Counted from the first letter of the stretch, positions 1 to 5,825 are shown. The stretch: 6,051 nucleotides of DNA from Bacteroidales bacterium UBA3856 (GCA_002392525.1 DGHE01000061.1:1653-7703); one strand, 5' to 3'. Made by a program: numbers and translations. Notes: generated from the sequence alone by a model not told the origin.

Positions 1-458
1 AGGTACTGCTGGCGCATGTAGATGGCGAGGGAGCGGATCATGGCGGTCTTCATCTCGCCTTCGGGTTCGCGGGCGATGAGTTCCAGGATGCTCTCGATGT
101 TGCGGCCGTAGTGACGGGCGCGGATGGGTTTGGTGACGAGCGGGATAGGGTCGGGGCGGCTGTTCACGACCTCGGGGGTGGGCTTGGGGAAAGGTGCGTC
201 CACGTCAAGGTCGTAGCCGGCAATGATGAAAAGGTGGTCCCACAGCTTTTGGGACCAGTTCTCCTGCTGGTGCACCTGCGGGTTCAGGCTCTCCATGACC
301 TTAACGACGGCGAAGGCCTGCTGGGTACGTTTTTCCCGGTCTTCGATGGCTTTGAGCTGCTCCACCATGTGCAGCACGTTGCGGCCGTACTCGGGCATTT
401 CGAGCTTTTCGACTTCTGTATTGTAATAGAGTTTGATGGTATTCTCGCTTGCTTCCAT
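1..458 (-). CDS. DUF4290 domain-containing protein (partial, C-terminus beyond window)
   Basis: This is a leftward gene starting at ATG 458-456; 152 codons are visible before the left edge. I recognise the DUF4290 family, a Bacteroidota protein of unknown function. Family-like blocks are PEYGRN (residues 22-27), LNPQ (58-61), KLWDHLFIIAGYDLDVDAPFP (71-91) and RHYGRNIESI (115-124), with MRQQY at the visible end. There is no signal peptide or membrane segment, so it is probably cytoplasmic. The start lies 13 nt after the stop codon of the helicase-nuclease gene, with no promoter or terminator between them, so the two are probably co-transcribed. No clear Shine-Dalgarno sequence precedes it, which is usual in this phylum. 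In several Bacteroides genomes I recall this family lying before murA and rimM; here that neighbourhood is outside the window. The family assignment is confident; the function is unknown. Confidence 0.9.
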   Translation of the reverse strand, partial: MEASENTIKLYYNTEVEKLEMPEYGRNVLHMVEQLKAIEDREKRTQQAFAVVKVMESLNPQVHQQENWSQKLWDHLFIIAGYDLDVDAPFPKPTPEVVNSRPDPIPLVTKPIRARHYGRNIESILELIAREPEGEMKTAMIRSLAIYMRQQY

Positions 459-471
459 AGAATAATGTGTT

Positions 472-3459
472 TCAACCTACAAAGGTAATGAAATTATCTT
501 CCAAATACCAGAGGTAGCCGGCAACTTTTGCATGGCCCATCTGGCGGTACAGGTTCATATAGCGCTGTACCTGACGGTGGTAGGAAGGGTTCTCCGTTCC
601 GAACTTGTAGTCTACCACGTCCACGCTGCCGTCGGGATGCACCACCACGCGGTCGGGGCGGTACTCCCTTCCGTCCGGGCCGATGACACCCGCCTCGGAG
701 AGGATGCGCGCATCGGAAGCGAACCAGCCCCGCGAAGCCACGCTTTCCACTCGCTCTTTGAGGAGGGCCAGGGTCTCTTCCCGGGCATCGGCCGGCAGTT
801 CCCCGGAACGGACGACGGCATCGACGGCATCCGGAAGGTCTTCGGGCACCTTCACGCGGGAGAGGATTCCGTGCAAGACGGTTCCGCGGATGCGCCGGCT
901 GGCTTCGAGGCCCACGCTGCCGTCGGCTCCGAAGTAATCGGCAGCCTCGGGGCTGAACTTGAGGCGGTTGCCGCTACTGGCCGGAAACGAGGCGTAGCCG
1001 GCTTCGAGGGTGAGGGTGCCGTCTTCCTCGGGTTTTAGGGTGCGAAGGTCATAGGGGGTTCCTGTGGAGAACCGGGTACTGCCCACGAAGGTGTAGAGAA
1101 GGTGTGAAAGGTTCTTGGGGTCTTCGGGGTCAAAGCTTTTGGGAAAGGGTGCAGCAATAATCTTGAGGCCGTACTTGGCCCTGGTGAGGGCTACGTAGAG
1201 GACGTTGATATTGTCAATAGCCTGGCGGATGCGTTCCTCGCGGTAGTCTTTCTCGAAGAAGGTGTTGGCGGCGCCGCTATCCAGCTTGACGCGGTAGATA
1301 CCATCGGCCTTACCCTCCAACTCGCTGCCTGCAAGGGCGGGCGATTTCCAGTCGGAGATGCCTTTGAAGAGGGTGATTTTGTCGGCAAAGGGAACTATCA
1401 CAAAGGGAAATTCCAAGCCTTTTGACTTGTGGATGGTCATGACGCGCACGGAGTTTCCCCGCTGGGGAGAGGCGATCTTGGGCTCTGCATCTTCCCAGGC
1501 TTTGAGGAAGCCGTCCAGTTTGTTGCCGTTCACGGAAACCCAGTCCTGGAGGTAGTCCATAAAGGACTGGATGTAGGGGATTTCAGCCTCGAAGCGCTCG
1601 GGATCGGCCTTCCGGATATCCCGGAGAAGGGCCTCGGCGAGGTCTGTGAGGGAGTGGTAACCGGAAGGAATCTGGACCTGCATGCTGCGGGCCAGGTAAC
1701 CGGCCATGTCGGGGGCGTCTTCGCGGGGCGGGGCCTCAACCAGCGAAAGCTGTGACACTAGGCGGCGCACGGTGACGGAGGTCTTCACGAAGAGGGAGTC
1801 GTCGGAGACTACCGGAATCTTGTTTTTCAGGAGTTCGGCGGCGATGGCCGATCCTTCCGCGTTGCCCCGCACGAGGATGGCCACATGGGCCCACTCCCCT
1901 CCTCTTGCTTTGATGTCTGCGAGGGTGCCCAGGATTTCCGCCATCTGGTCCTCGGAGAAGACGACGTCCACGGAGCCCTCGGCCGGGTCCGGGAAACGGG
2001 CGATTTGGGCGACATCGGCATAGATGGGGCCCGTGACGGTGGTTCCCAAAAGGGTGTCCAGCCGCTCTGCGGCATACGCAAAGAAGCGGTTGTTGAAGTC
2101 CACGATGGCGCGGCAAGTTCGGAAGTTGCTGTCCAGGACTTCCACGCTGGCGCCCGGGAATTCCTGCTGCAGGCCGCTGTCCAGGAGGTCCCAGTCGCTG
2201 CCCCGCCAGCGGTAAATGCTCTGCTTGACGTCTCCGACCACCAGGGAATCGTTGCCCTGGGCCAAGCTGTTACAAAGAAGGGGGCTGAAGTTGTTCCACT
2301 GGATGTCGGCGGTGTCCTGGAACTCATCCAGGAGGAAGTTGTCGTATCTTACGCCCAGTTTTTCGTAGATGAAGGGGGCGTCGGCGCCGTCGATGATGCC
2401 TTTCAGGATGGTATTGCTGTCGTCCAGGGACAGGAGGTTTTTCTCTTTCTGGATATCTACGAAAGCCTGGCGGAGCTCGGCGGCTACGCCCAGGCTGTAG
2501 AGCTGGTCCAGGATGATACCGGCGGTGTTGTAGGCTTTGAAGGACTGGCCAGTGAAAAGGTCTGTAAAGGTTTTTATCGGAGCGTCAAGAGCCCCGTGCA
2601 GGGCGTCCTTCAGATGGGCCTTGGACTTAGAGAACCACAGGTCCGGGTCCTGGGCTTTTGCAAGGAAGGCGTCCGTGGGACGCTCGATATCCCGGCCGGG
2701 GTCCTCATAATTATAAAGGGCTTTGAGGAAGCCGCGGTTGGAGTCTGCGGGGTCTACTCCGGCGCCGCTCAGGGCATCGAGGGCGGCTTTGGCTGCCGCT
2801 TGGACGCGGTCCCGGAAAGAGTTCCGCACAGCCGTGCAGGTCTTTTTGAGAGGAGCCAGGGACTCTCGCGGAACGTCTTTGTCTTCGGGAAGTTCCCGCA
2901 GGCTTGAGGCCATTTCCCGGAGGCTGTCTTCGAGAGAGAAACGGCCGCGCTGCTCCAGGGATTCGCGCACGCTGCCGGTGAGCCAGTTCAGAAGCGTACG
3001 GTCTCCTTCTTCGCTGAGGCCGTCCAGGACGCGGTCCACACTTTCGCTCACCAGGGCTTCGCGGTCCAGTTGTACTTGATAGGAAGCAAACTGGCCGATT
3101 TCCCGGGAAAATGCGCGCAGGGTTTGCTGGAAGAATTTGTCGATGGTACTCACGGCAAAGGCGGAGTAGTCATGCAGGATGCCGGAGAGTTGCTGCCGGG
3201 CCTTTTTCTGGATTTCCGTGAGGTTCCCCAGTGTCTCCAGGTCTTTGCGATACGGAGAGCCGGCCGGGTCCTGGGCCAGCTGGTTGAGTTCCTTCAGGAT
3301 ACGACGTTTCATCTCGTCCGTGGCCTTGTTGGTGAAGGTCACGGCCAGCACGTGCCGGTACGCATCCGGCCGATCGCTCAGCATCAGGAGCCGGATGTAC
3401 TCCCTGGCCAGGTTGTATGTCTTGCCGGACCCAGCCGACGCTTTGAGTATCTTAAGCAT
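472..3459 (-). CDS. AddA/RecB-like UvrD-family helicase with C-terminal PD-(D/E)XK nuclease
   Basis: This 995-residue superfamily 1A helicase-nuclease is expected to unwind and resect DNA double-strand ends in recombinational repair. Visible motifs, in order: Walker A ASAGSGKT (7-14); motif Ia TFTNKATDEM (41-50); TIDKFF (105-110); motif II LLDEFQDT (376-383); motif III GDVKQSIYRWRGSD (409-422); motif IV LDSNFRT (442-448); motif V VRVMTIHKSKGLEF (671-684); motif VI NVLYVALTRAK (752-762). A RecB-type nuclease follows: H863 in VLHG, D936 in RPDRVVV, D950-Y-K952, and Q963 in HRQVQRY. The D936 to D950-x-K spacing resembles RecB nuclease domains, so the nuclease looks intact. The start is fixed by the Walker A motif, which begins at residue 7. 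This family normally works with an AddB-like subunit; none is visible here. It is the first gene of the operon and is followed by DUF4290. AddA versus RecB naming cannot be settled from one subunit, so I give no symbol. Confidence 0.95.
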   Translation of the reverse strand: MLKILKASAGSGKTYNLAREYIRLLMLSDRPDAYRHVLAVTFTNKATDEMKRRILKELNQLAQDPAGSPYRKDLETLGNLTEIQKKARQQLSGILHDYSAFAVSTIDKFFQQTLRAFSREIGQFASYQVQLDREALVSESVDRVLDGLSEEGDRTLLNWLTGSVRESLEQRGRFSLEDSLREMASSLRELPEDKDVPRESLAPLKKTCTAVRNSFRDRVQAAAKAALDALSGAGVDPADSNRGFLKALYNYEDPGRDIERPTDAFLAKAQDPDLWFSKSKAHLKDALHGALDAPIKTFTDLFTGQSFKAYNTAGIILDQLYSLGVAAELRQAFVDIQKEKNLLSLDDSNTILKGIIDGADAPFIYEKLGVRYDNFLLDEFQDTADIQWNNFSPLLCNSLAQGNDSLVVGDVKQSIYRWRGSDWDLLDSGLQQEFPGASVEVLDSNFRTCRAIVDFNNRFFAYAAERLDTLLGTTVTGPIYADVAQIARFPDPAEGSVDVVFSEDQMAEILGTLADIKARGGEWAHVAILVRGNAEGSAIAAELLKNKIPVVSDDSLFVKTSVTVRRLVSQLSLVEAPPREDAPDMAGYLARSMQVQIPSGYHSLTDLAEALLRDIRKADPERFEAEIPYIQSFMDYLQDWVSVNGNKLDGFLKAWEDAEPKIASPQRGNSVRVMTIHKSKGLEFPFVIVPFADKITLFKGISDWKSPALAGSELEGKADGIYRVKLDSGAANTFFEKDYREERIRQAIDNINVLYVALTRAKYGLKIIAAPFPKSFDPEDPKNLSHLLYTFVGSTRFSTGTPYDLRTLKPEEDGTLTLEAGYASFPASSGNRLKFSPEAADYFGADGSVGLEASRRIRGTVLHGILSRVKVPEDLPDAVDAVVRSGELPADAREETLALLKERVESVASRGWFASDARILSEAGVIGPDGREYRPDRVVVHPDGSVDVVDYKFGTENPSYHRQVQRYMNLYRQMGHAKVAGYLWYLEDNFITFVG

Positions 3460-3465
3460 ACCTTA

Positions 3466-3496
3466 CAAAGATAGGGTTTTTCCCGGATTCCGGCAA
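3466..3496 (-). promoter_or_regulatory. Bacteroidota-type promoter for the helicase-nuclease operon
   Basis: On the minus strand, TTG (complement of 3494-3496) is followed by 20 nt and then TATCTTTG (complement of 3466-3473). This matches the Bacteroidota primary sigma pattern, a -33 TTG/TTTG and a -7 TAnnTTTG about 19-21 nt apart. Only 6 nt separate the -7 element from the ATG at 3459, so transcription should begin at or within a few bases of the start codon. Confidence 0.75.
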
Positions 3497-3500
3497 TATC

Positions 3501-3602
3501 GGGGCGGGGGCCGGGCGGGCCTTGGCGGCGGGCGGGGCCGGGGCCCTGACGGAGGCCTTGGCGGCGCAGGTTCCGGACTCAATGGCGCAGGTGCCGGACT
3601 TT
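3501..3602. repeat. GC-rich intergenic block with degenerate direct repeats
   Basis: This noncoding stretch between the helicase promoter and the transposase element is almost wholly G+C in its first half. GGCCTTGGCGGCG occurs at 3518-3530 and again at 3554-3566. A 21-bp period follows: GGCGCAGGTTCCGGACT at 3563-3579 and GGCGCAGGTGCCGGACT at 3584-3600. The string GGGCGGGGCCG (3530-3540) also occurs in the GC-rich block on the other side of the transposase (5005-5015). Open frames through it are Gly/Arg/Ala-rich low complexity and are not credible genes. Its function is unknown. Confidence 0.6.
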
Positions 3603-3621
3603 TCGGCAATTCCGTTATCTA

Positions 3622-3734
3622 GCCGTGGCGCATAACAACCACACTACCAATTAGTTAGCACAACTGACGGGTTTCTTTTTGATACCCGTCAGTTGTGCTA
3701 ACAATCTGATTTTCGGCGACTTAACCGCCACGGC
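3622..3734. repeat. Nested palindrome, copy 1 (downstream end of transposase element)
   Basis: The inner stem is a perfect 19-bp inverted repeat: GTTAGCACAACTGACGGGT (3654-3672) with its complement at 3684-3702, around an 11-nt loop. The outer stem is a perfect 9-bp repeat: GCCGTGGCG (3622-3630) with CGCCACGGC (3726-3734). Both stems share the same dyad centre (paired positions sum to 7356) and are separated by 23 nt on each side with little complementarity. The right side overlaps the 3' end of the transposase gene, whose TAA is at 3723-3721. Read on the minus strand, the hairpin follows the transposase stop but is followed by TAATTGG rather than a T run. It may impede readthrough, but it is not a canonical intrinsic terminator. 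Confidence 0.9.
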
Positions 3735-4677
3735 CATCGGCCACAAAATTTGACACACAATCGGCCATGGGCAGGCGGAGAAACTTGAGGATCTGCTTCC
3801 GGGGTGCCAGGGTGCGGGTCTCCAGAAACGGGATAAGGGCATGACGATCGGCCTCGGGCATTAAGAACAGGTCATGGATATCGGCCAGTTCTTTCTCTGT
3901 CATCAGGATGCGGGTCATCTGGACGTAGACCTTGTCGTCCCAGCCCACGAACTTTTCCTCAATGTCGTGCTCGCTGCCTTTTGTCAGGCGCATGGCTTCC
4001 AGCATGGCTTCATAGCTGCCGAAATACGAGATTGCCGCCTCGTAGTCTATTACATTATAGGAGGTCACAATGAAGTCGGCCAGTTGCTGCCGTTCCATGT
4101 TGCCCAGCGACTTAAAGAGCCACTGAAGCGTCTGGTAGCGAAGGGGCTGGTTCTTCGCGGCTTTGTCCCTGACCAGAGACACGGCACGGCGCAGTGCCTT
4201 CGAGGCTGTAGCCAGCCTGAGCGGCTCGGAGAACGGGTGGTCATTGTGGTAGTAGGCCAGGAAAGACCAGCGATACTCAGCCGCCAGGGCAGAGAGTTTT
4301 CGTTCCGGGCCGTTATTGCCCAGATAGACGAGCGCCGTCCTCACGCTTTTGTCTCCCATCTTGGGAGCACTGCCAAAGGGCTTGAGGAACAAGGGCTTCG
4401 GGTGATGGCACATCTTGTTCTGCATGGAAGCGAAGTGCGCCGTATATTCCCGCACAAAGGCCGACAGCTCCTCACTCTCCTGCGCGCGTGTGCAGTGATG
4501 CAGATGGTCCGGCATCAGGACCAGCGACAAAAGACTCAGCCGATGCCCCCTGGCCGCGACGCAGATGAACGTAAAACAGGCAAGATAGTCCGAAACGTTG
4601 TAAAACAGGACCTCCTCCCCCGCGGTTTTCTGAAAACAGTGGTTAACCGCTCCTGGAATAAACCTTCTTTTTTGCAT
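3721..4677 (-). CDS. Y1/HUH REP-associated tyrosine transposase (RAYT-like)
   Basis: This 318-residue protein has a Y1_Tnp (TnpA_REP-like) N-terminal domain, expected to nick and rejoin single-stranded DNA through a 5'-phosphotyrosine. The HUH motif is H58-L-H60 in VLMPDHLHHC. By comparison with the RYIHNNP/DYIYINP region of relatives, the catalytic tyrosine is probably Y118 in VYLGNNGPERK. AEYRWSFLAY (133-142) matches the usual W-S-S-Y block after it. The C-terminal half (about 170-303) ends in ETRTLAPRKQILKFLRLP (286-303), a helix-turn-helix-like segment seen in Bacteroidota members. Start choice: the frame is open upstream to an ATG at 4839, but that would add 54 residues encoded by hairpin DNA. 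MQKRRFIPG at 4677 matches the usual family N-terminus, so I chose it. The stop lies inside palindrome copy 1. No frameshift or lost catalytic residue is visible, so it may be active. I find no convincing promoter. Confidence 0.85.
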   Translation of the reverse strand: MQKRRFIPGAVNHCFQKTAGEEVLFYNVSDYLACFTFICVAARGHRLSLLSLVLMPDHLHHCTRAQESEELSAFVREYTAHFASMQNKMCHHPKPLFLKPFGSAPKMGDKSVRTALVYLGNNGPERKLSALAAEYRWSFLAYYHNDHPFSEPLRLATASKALRRAVSLVRDKAAKNQPLRYQTLQWLFKSLGNMERQQLADFIVTSYNVIDYEAAISYFGSYEAMLEAMRLTKGSEHDIEEKFVGWDDKVYVQMTRILMTEKELADIHDLFLMPEADRHALIPFLETRTLAPRKQILKFLRLPMADCVSNFVADGRGG

Positions 4678-4745
4678 ATCTTGGCGGCACGGCCTAATCC
4701 GCGCCCTCATAAAGTTAGGACAAGTTTGGCAGACCATCACCCAAT

Positions 4746-4854
4746 CGGCTAAAACAAAATGCAGATTTTTATGTTTTAGCCACTTTTGGCCGTTCGTCCC
4801 TGAAATCTGGGACGAAAATAAGCGGCTAAAACCACACATGCGATTTTTTAGCCG
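4746..4854. repeat. Cluster of three hairpins upstream of the transposase start
   Basis: Three perfect inverted repeats lie in a row. The first is GGCTAAAACA (4747-4756) with TGTTTTAGCC (4772-4781): 10-bp stem, 15-nt loop. The second is TTCGTCCC (4793-4800) with GGGACGAA (4809-4816): 8-bp stem, 8-nt loop. The third is CGGCTAAAA (4823-4831) with TTTTAGCCG (4846-4854): 9-bp stem, 14-nt loop. The first and third share the stem GGCTAAAA. On the minus strand both loops contain AATC followed at once or after one base by GCAT, so they look like diverged copies. The third overlaps the outer arm of nested palindrome copy 2. They lie in the likely transposase leader or promoter region and could be subterminal transposase-binding or regulatory structures; that role is inference. 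Confidence 0.8.
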
Positions 4855-4963
4855 TGGCTGTTAATTCACTAATTACTAACCGATTAGCACAACTGACGGT
4901 TTGCTTTTTGACACCCGGCAGTTGTGCTAACACGCTGACTAATAGAACATTAAGCGCCACGAC
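4851..4963. repeat. Nested palindrome, copy 2 (upstream end of transposase element)
   Basis: This is a same-orientation copy of the element at 3622-3734. The inner stem is TTAGCACAACTGACGG (4884-4899) with CCGGCAGTTGTGCTAA (4915-4930): 16 bp with one A-G mismatch (4896/4918) and a 15-nt loop. The outer stem is GCCGTGGC (4851-4858) with GCCACGAC (4956-4963): 8 bp with one mismatch (4852/4962). Both stems share one dyad centre (paired positions sum to 9814). The 48-bp core (4884-4931) matches copy 1 at 44 positions. The outer right arm region matches at 14 of 16 positions from TTAA to CCA. The 25-nt left spacer matches at only about 10. Confidence 0.88.
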
Positions 4964-4999
4964 CAATGAGCAGAGCCCATGCGCGAAGCGAAGGCCAGG

Positions 5000-5092
5000 C
5001 CGAGGGGCGGGGCCGAAGGACAGGCCGAGGGACAGGCCGAGGGACAGGCCGAGGGACGGGCCGATGCCATGCCGAGGGACAGGGCCGATGCC
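5000..5092. repeat. GC-rich 12-bp tandem repeat array
   Basis: The core is four contiguous 12-mers: CCGAAGGACAGG (5013-5024), CCGAGGGACAGG (5025-5036), the same again (5037-5048), and CCGAGGGACGGG (5049-5060). A 13-bp variant, CCGAGGGGCGGGG, precedes them (5000-5012). A further degenerate unit, CCGAGGGACAGGG, lies at 5072-5084, flanked on each side by CCGATGCC. The array sits just outside nested palindrome copy 2 and shares GGGCGGGGCCG with the GC-rich block at 3501-3602. Twelve is a multiple of three, so frames remain open through it (Gly-Arg-Gly-Thr or Ser-Leu-Gly-Leu repeats), but nothing supports translation. Confidence 0.85.
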
Positions 5093-5158
5093 GCCCCGGC
5101 CCCAGCACCACCCCCAACCGCCTCGACCCCGCACTTGTTAAAATTTCTAAAGTTTTTA

Positions 5159-5188
5159 TTGCAATTCGATAAATTATTATTAAATTTG
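5159..5188 (+). promoter_or_regulatory. Bacteroidota-type promoter for the nfeD-like/flotillin operon
   Basis: TTG at 5159-5161 is followed by 19 nt and then TAAATTTG at 5181-5188, an exact match to the TAnnTTTG -7 element at the expected spacing. Transcription should begin near 5193, giving a leader of about 20 nt before the ATG at 5215. The AT-rich run from 5138 to 5187 contrasts sharply with the GC-rich block before it. Confidence 0.8.
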
Positions 5189-5214
5189 CAACAGTAACCA
5201 ATTCAAGAAGCACT

Positions 5215-5823
5215 ATGATTGCATCCTGGTGGGCTGAATTAAGCCTTGTCATGAAGATTCTGTGGAGCGTTACCCTCACGGCCTCGCTCGTGTTCATTGT
5301 CCAGAGCGTCCTCACTTTCCTCGGAGCAGATGCGGACGCAGACTTTGACGTAGATGTGGACACGTCCATGGACGGGACCGACCTGTCCAACATTGACGGC
5401 GGTTCCAACCTGTACACGCTGCGTAACTTCGTCAACTTTATCCTGGGTTTCGGCTGGAGCGCCATTCTGCTGCAGGACAGCATCTCAAGCGTGGCCCTGC
5501 TCATTCTGGTATCGGCCCTTATCGGCGCAGCCCTTGTGGCGGCGGTGATGTACCTGTTCAAGTGGCTCGCCGGCATGCAGCAAAGCGGCAACATCAACCT
5601 CCAGAAGTCTGCGGCCGGCTGCGAAGGCAAAGTATATCTCACCATCCCGGGAGCCCGTGGCGGAACCGGCAAGGTCCAGATCACCATCAACGGAGCCGTG
5701 CGGGAATACGACGCCATGACCGAGAGCGAAGAACCACTGAAGACCGGCGCTCCCATCCGCGTGGTGGACTGCCTGGACGCGAACACCCTCCTTGTAGAAG
5801 AAATTAACACTTATACCGTATAA
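5215..5823 (+). CDS. NfeD-like (YuaF-type) membrane protein with C-terminal OB-fold domain
   Basis: This 202-residue inner-membrane protein probably partners the flotillin encoded next to it; NfeD-like/flotillin pairs such as YuaF-YuaG of Bacillus are thought to organise membrane microdomains. Visible layout: first membrane segment about 13-37; an aspartate-rich linker at 38-62 (DADADFDVDVDTSMDGTD at 39-56); membrane segments about 71-87 and 92-118; and a soluble beta-rich domain from about 127 to 197 (GCEGKVYLTIPGARGGTGKVQ at 135-155, ending IRVVDCLDANTLLVEEI), consistent with the NfeD OB fold. There is no protease domain, so this is the short NfeD class. The start follows a well-placed promoter by about 20 nt of leader. 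Its TAA is 2 nt from the next ATG, indicating co-transcription. The family call rests on architecture and partner gene. Confidence 0.85.
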   Translation: MIASWWAELSLVMKILWSVTLTASLVFIVQSVLTFLGADADADFDVDVDTSMDGTDLSNIDGGSNLYTLRNFVNFILGFGWSAILLQDSISSVALLILVSALIGAALVAAVMYLFKWLAGMQQSGNINLQKSAAGCEGKVYLTIPGARGGTGKVQITINGAVREYDAMTESEEPLKTGAPIRVVDCLDANTLLVEEINTYTV

Positions 5824-5825
5824 TT

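Larger units (their letters stand above)
3620..4966 (-). mobile_element. RAYT-type transposase element bounded by same-orientation nested palindromes
   Basis: This is a composite unit: one Y1/HUH transposase gene (3721-4677), a hairpin-rich leader region (4746-4854), and two copies of a ~113-bp nested palindrome at its edges (3622-3734 and 4851-4963). The palindromes align without gaps at a constant offset of 1229, from TAGCCGTGGC at 3620/4849 to CCA at 3736/4965. Both have the same polarity, judged by the loop (TTCTTTTTGAT against TTGCTTTTTGACA). IS200/IS605 elements also carry same-strand hairpins at both ends, recognised by the Y1 transposase as single-stranded DNA, whereas REP/RAYT loci more often carry REPs in both orientations. 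The boundaries are inferred from repeat conservation. I see no target-site duplication, as expected for this transposase class. The exact cleavage sites are unknown. Confidence 0.65.
4678..5214. other. 537-bp gene-free region between transposase and nfeD-like gene
   Basis: I see no credible gene here. In order it holds about 68 bp of unremarkable transposase leader, three hairpins (4746-4854), nested palindrome copy 2 (4851-4963), a GC-rich tandem repeat block (5000-5092), a C-rich then AT-rich transition with no recognised element (5093-5158), and the promoter of the nfeD-like gene (5159-5188) with its short leader. Frames crossing the region are repeat-driven low complexity. Confidence 0.7.

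Noticed and set aside
1885..2907. 340-codon open frame on the plus strand
   Set aside because: It lies wholly antisense to the helicase-nuclease, whose motifs are unmistakable. Long antisense frames are expected in GC-rich coding DNA, and the translation shows no recognisable domain.
3654..3702. Canonical intrinsic terminator after the transposase
   Set aside because: The stem is strong, but no T run follows on either strand within reach. The coaxial outer stem and the second copy elsewhere indicate an element end instead.
4702..4735. Promoter for the transposase with TAACTTTA as -7 element on the minus strand
   Set aside because: It misses the final G of TAnnTTTG, and the nearest upstream TTG is 24 nt away rather than 19-21.
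3874..4752. 292-codon open frame on the plus strand
   Set aside because: It is antisense to the transposase across its HUH and catalytic motifs; no family resemblance or promoter.
4678..4839. N-terminal extension of the transposase to an upstream ATG at 4839
   Set aside because: The extra 54 residues would be encoded by the hairpin cluster, and family proteins begin close to the MQKRRFIPG position.
3622..4963. CRISPR array or group II intron explanation for the palindromic repeats
   Set aside because: There are only two copies 1.2 kb apart with a gene between them, no spacers, no cas gene and no reverse transcriptase.
4950..5810. 286-codon open frame on the minus strand
   Set aside because: It is antisense to the NfeD-like gene and then runs through the 12-bp tandem repeat; its C-terminal part is repeat-driven low complexity.
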